DNA from: Plumapathes pennacea
Lineage: Eukaryota; Cnidaria; Anthozoa; Antipatharia; Myriopathidae
Assembly: GCA_964036295.1 (NCBI GenBank)
Contig: OZ038473.1
Location: 5,239,501-5,303,500, forward strand
DNA length: 64,000 nucleotides
Reading direction: 5' to 3'
Position numbers and translations under genes: made by a program. Shown piece by piece: positions 63,833-64,000 of the stretch. Numbering within the stretch: the first letter of the stretch is position 1; every line of letters begins with the position of its first letter. The notes under the pieces were generated by a model that saw only the letters and a list, made by a program, of their open reading frames with translations, searched no databases and was not told the origin of the DNA.

Positions 63833-64000
63833 TCTCTGCAACACAATACAAAACTATTATTTAAACACGATAATGTTTAAAGCTTGCGTCTTGTGGGGTG
63901 GTGTATAACAAAATAATGTAGGGCATAACTTGTAATATACTGAAATTTCCAAAAATATCTCAAGATATCCTGAAAGAGTTGTGTTAGTACCTAAAGATAT
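63833..64000. other. Upstream of the right-hand gene
   Basis: A/T-rich; upstream intron or promoter of the minus-strand gene. Nothing else seen. Confidence 0.4.

Overview
This window is eukaryotic. It has no operons and no dense coding; it has split exons with GT/AG borders, microsatellites and many nested transposable elements. The mix of families (PIF/Harbinger with separate Myb-like genes, BEL/Pao, Penelope-like GIY-YIG elements, long foldback elements and a Lys/Arg/Gln-rich Helitron-type ORF), together with 72-bp phase-2 leucine-rich-repeat exons, suggests a marine invertebrate, most plausibly an anthozoan cnidarian such as a stony coral. That assignment is inference. No tRNA, rRNA or CRISPR array was seen.

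The only probable host genes are two. The first is a plus-strand leucine-rich-repeat gene with four 72-bp exons, at 15499-15570, 16001-16072, 47831-47902 and 48350-48421. They form two exon pairs separated by about 31.8 kb of repeats. The second is an unrecognised acidic protein on the minus strand at 62960-63832. Almost everything else is mobile DNA or its remains.

Layout. 1-4440: non-coding DNA, an interspersed repeat, a foldback MITE and a one-stop gene fragment. 4441-11242: four identical 1635-bp tandem units plus a fifth terminal 262-bp element. Each unit is a foldback MITE followed by a cassette with a TATA box, a 41-codon ORF and a palindrome of 10-bp motifs. 11995-14132: a decayed Harbinger with a Myb-like gene and a transposase facing each other. 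15499-16072: the first LRR exon pair. 17165-21537: a foldback element bounded by TTAA. 21639-22525: Helitron-type fragment. 24217-25547: a palindromic Penelope-like insertion with a 15-bp target duplication. 26235-30389: a composite element with a 10-bp target duplication and CGAAACAGC-type subterminal arrays. 30995-35415: Helitron-type fragment, a foldback and unassigned minus-strand exons. 35416-38468: a nearly intact Harbinger. 38470-39375: a 51-bp tandem repeat split by a second Penelope-like insertion. 39902-42495: repeat copies. 42497-45875: a 5'-truncated, mutated BEL/Pao retrotransposon with its 3' LTR. 47831-48421: the second LRR exon pair. 49216-51907: foldback element. 52330-55465: a repeat carrying an exon-like ORF, split by a 2.57-kb element whose empty target site is preserved at 42050-42056. 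58020-61640: a duplicated segment, then a TIR element split by a Helitron-type fragment. 62076-62400: an 86-bp tandem repeat. 62650-64000: the right-hand gene region.

Several insertions can be ordered because an uninterrupted copy of the target lies elsewhere in the window. Positions and motifs were read by eye; borders of diverged repeats are accurate to some tens of bases.
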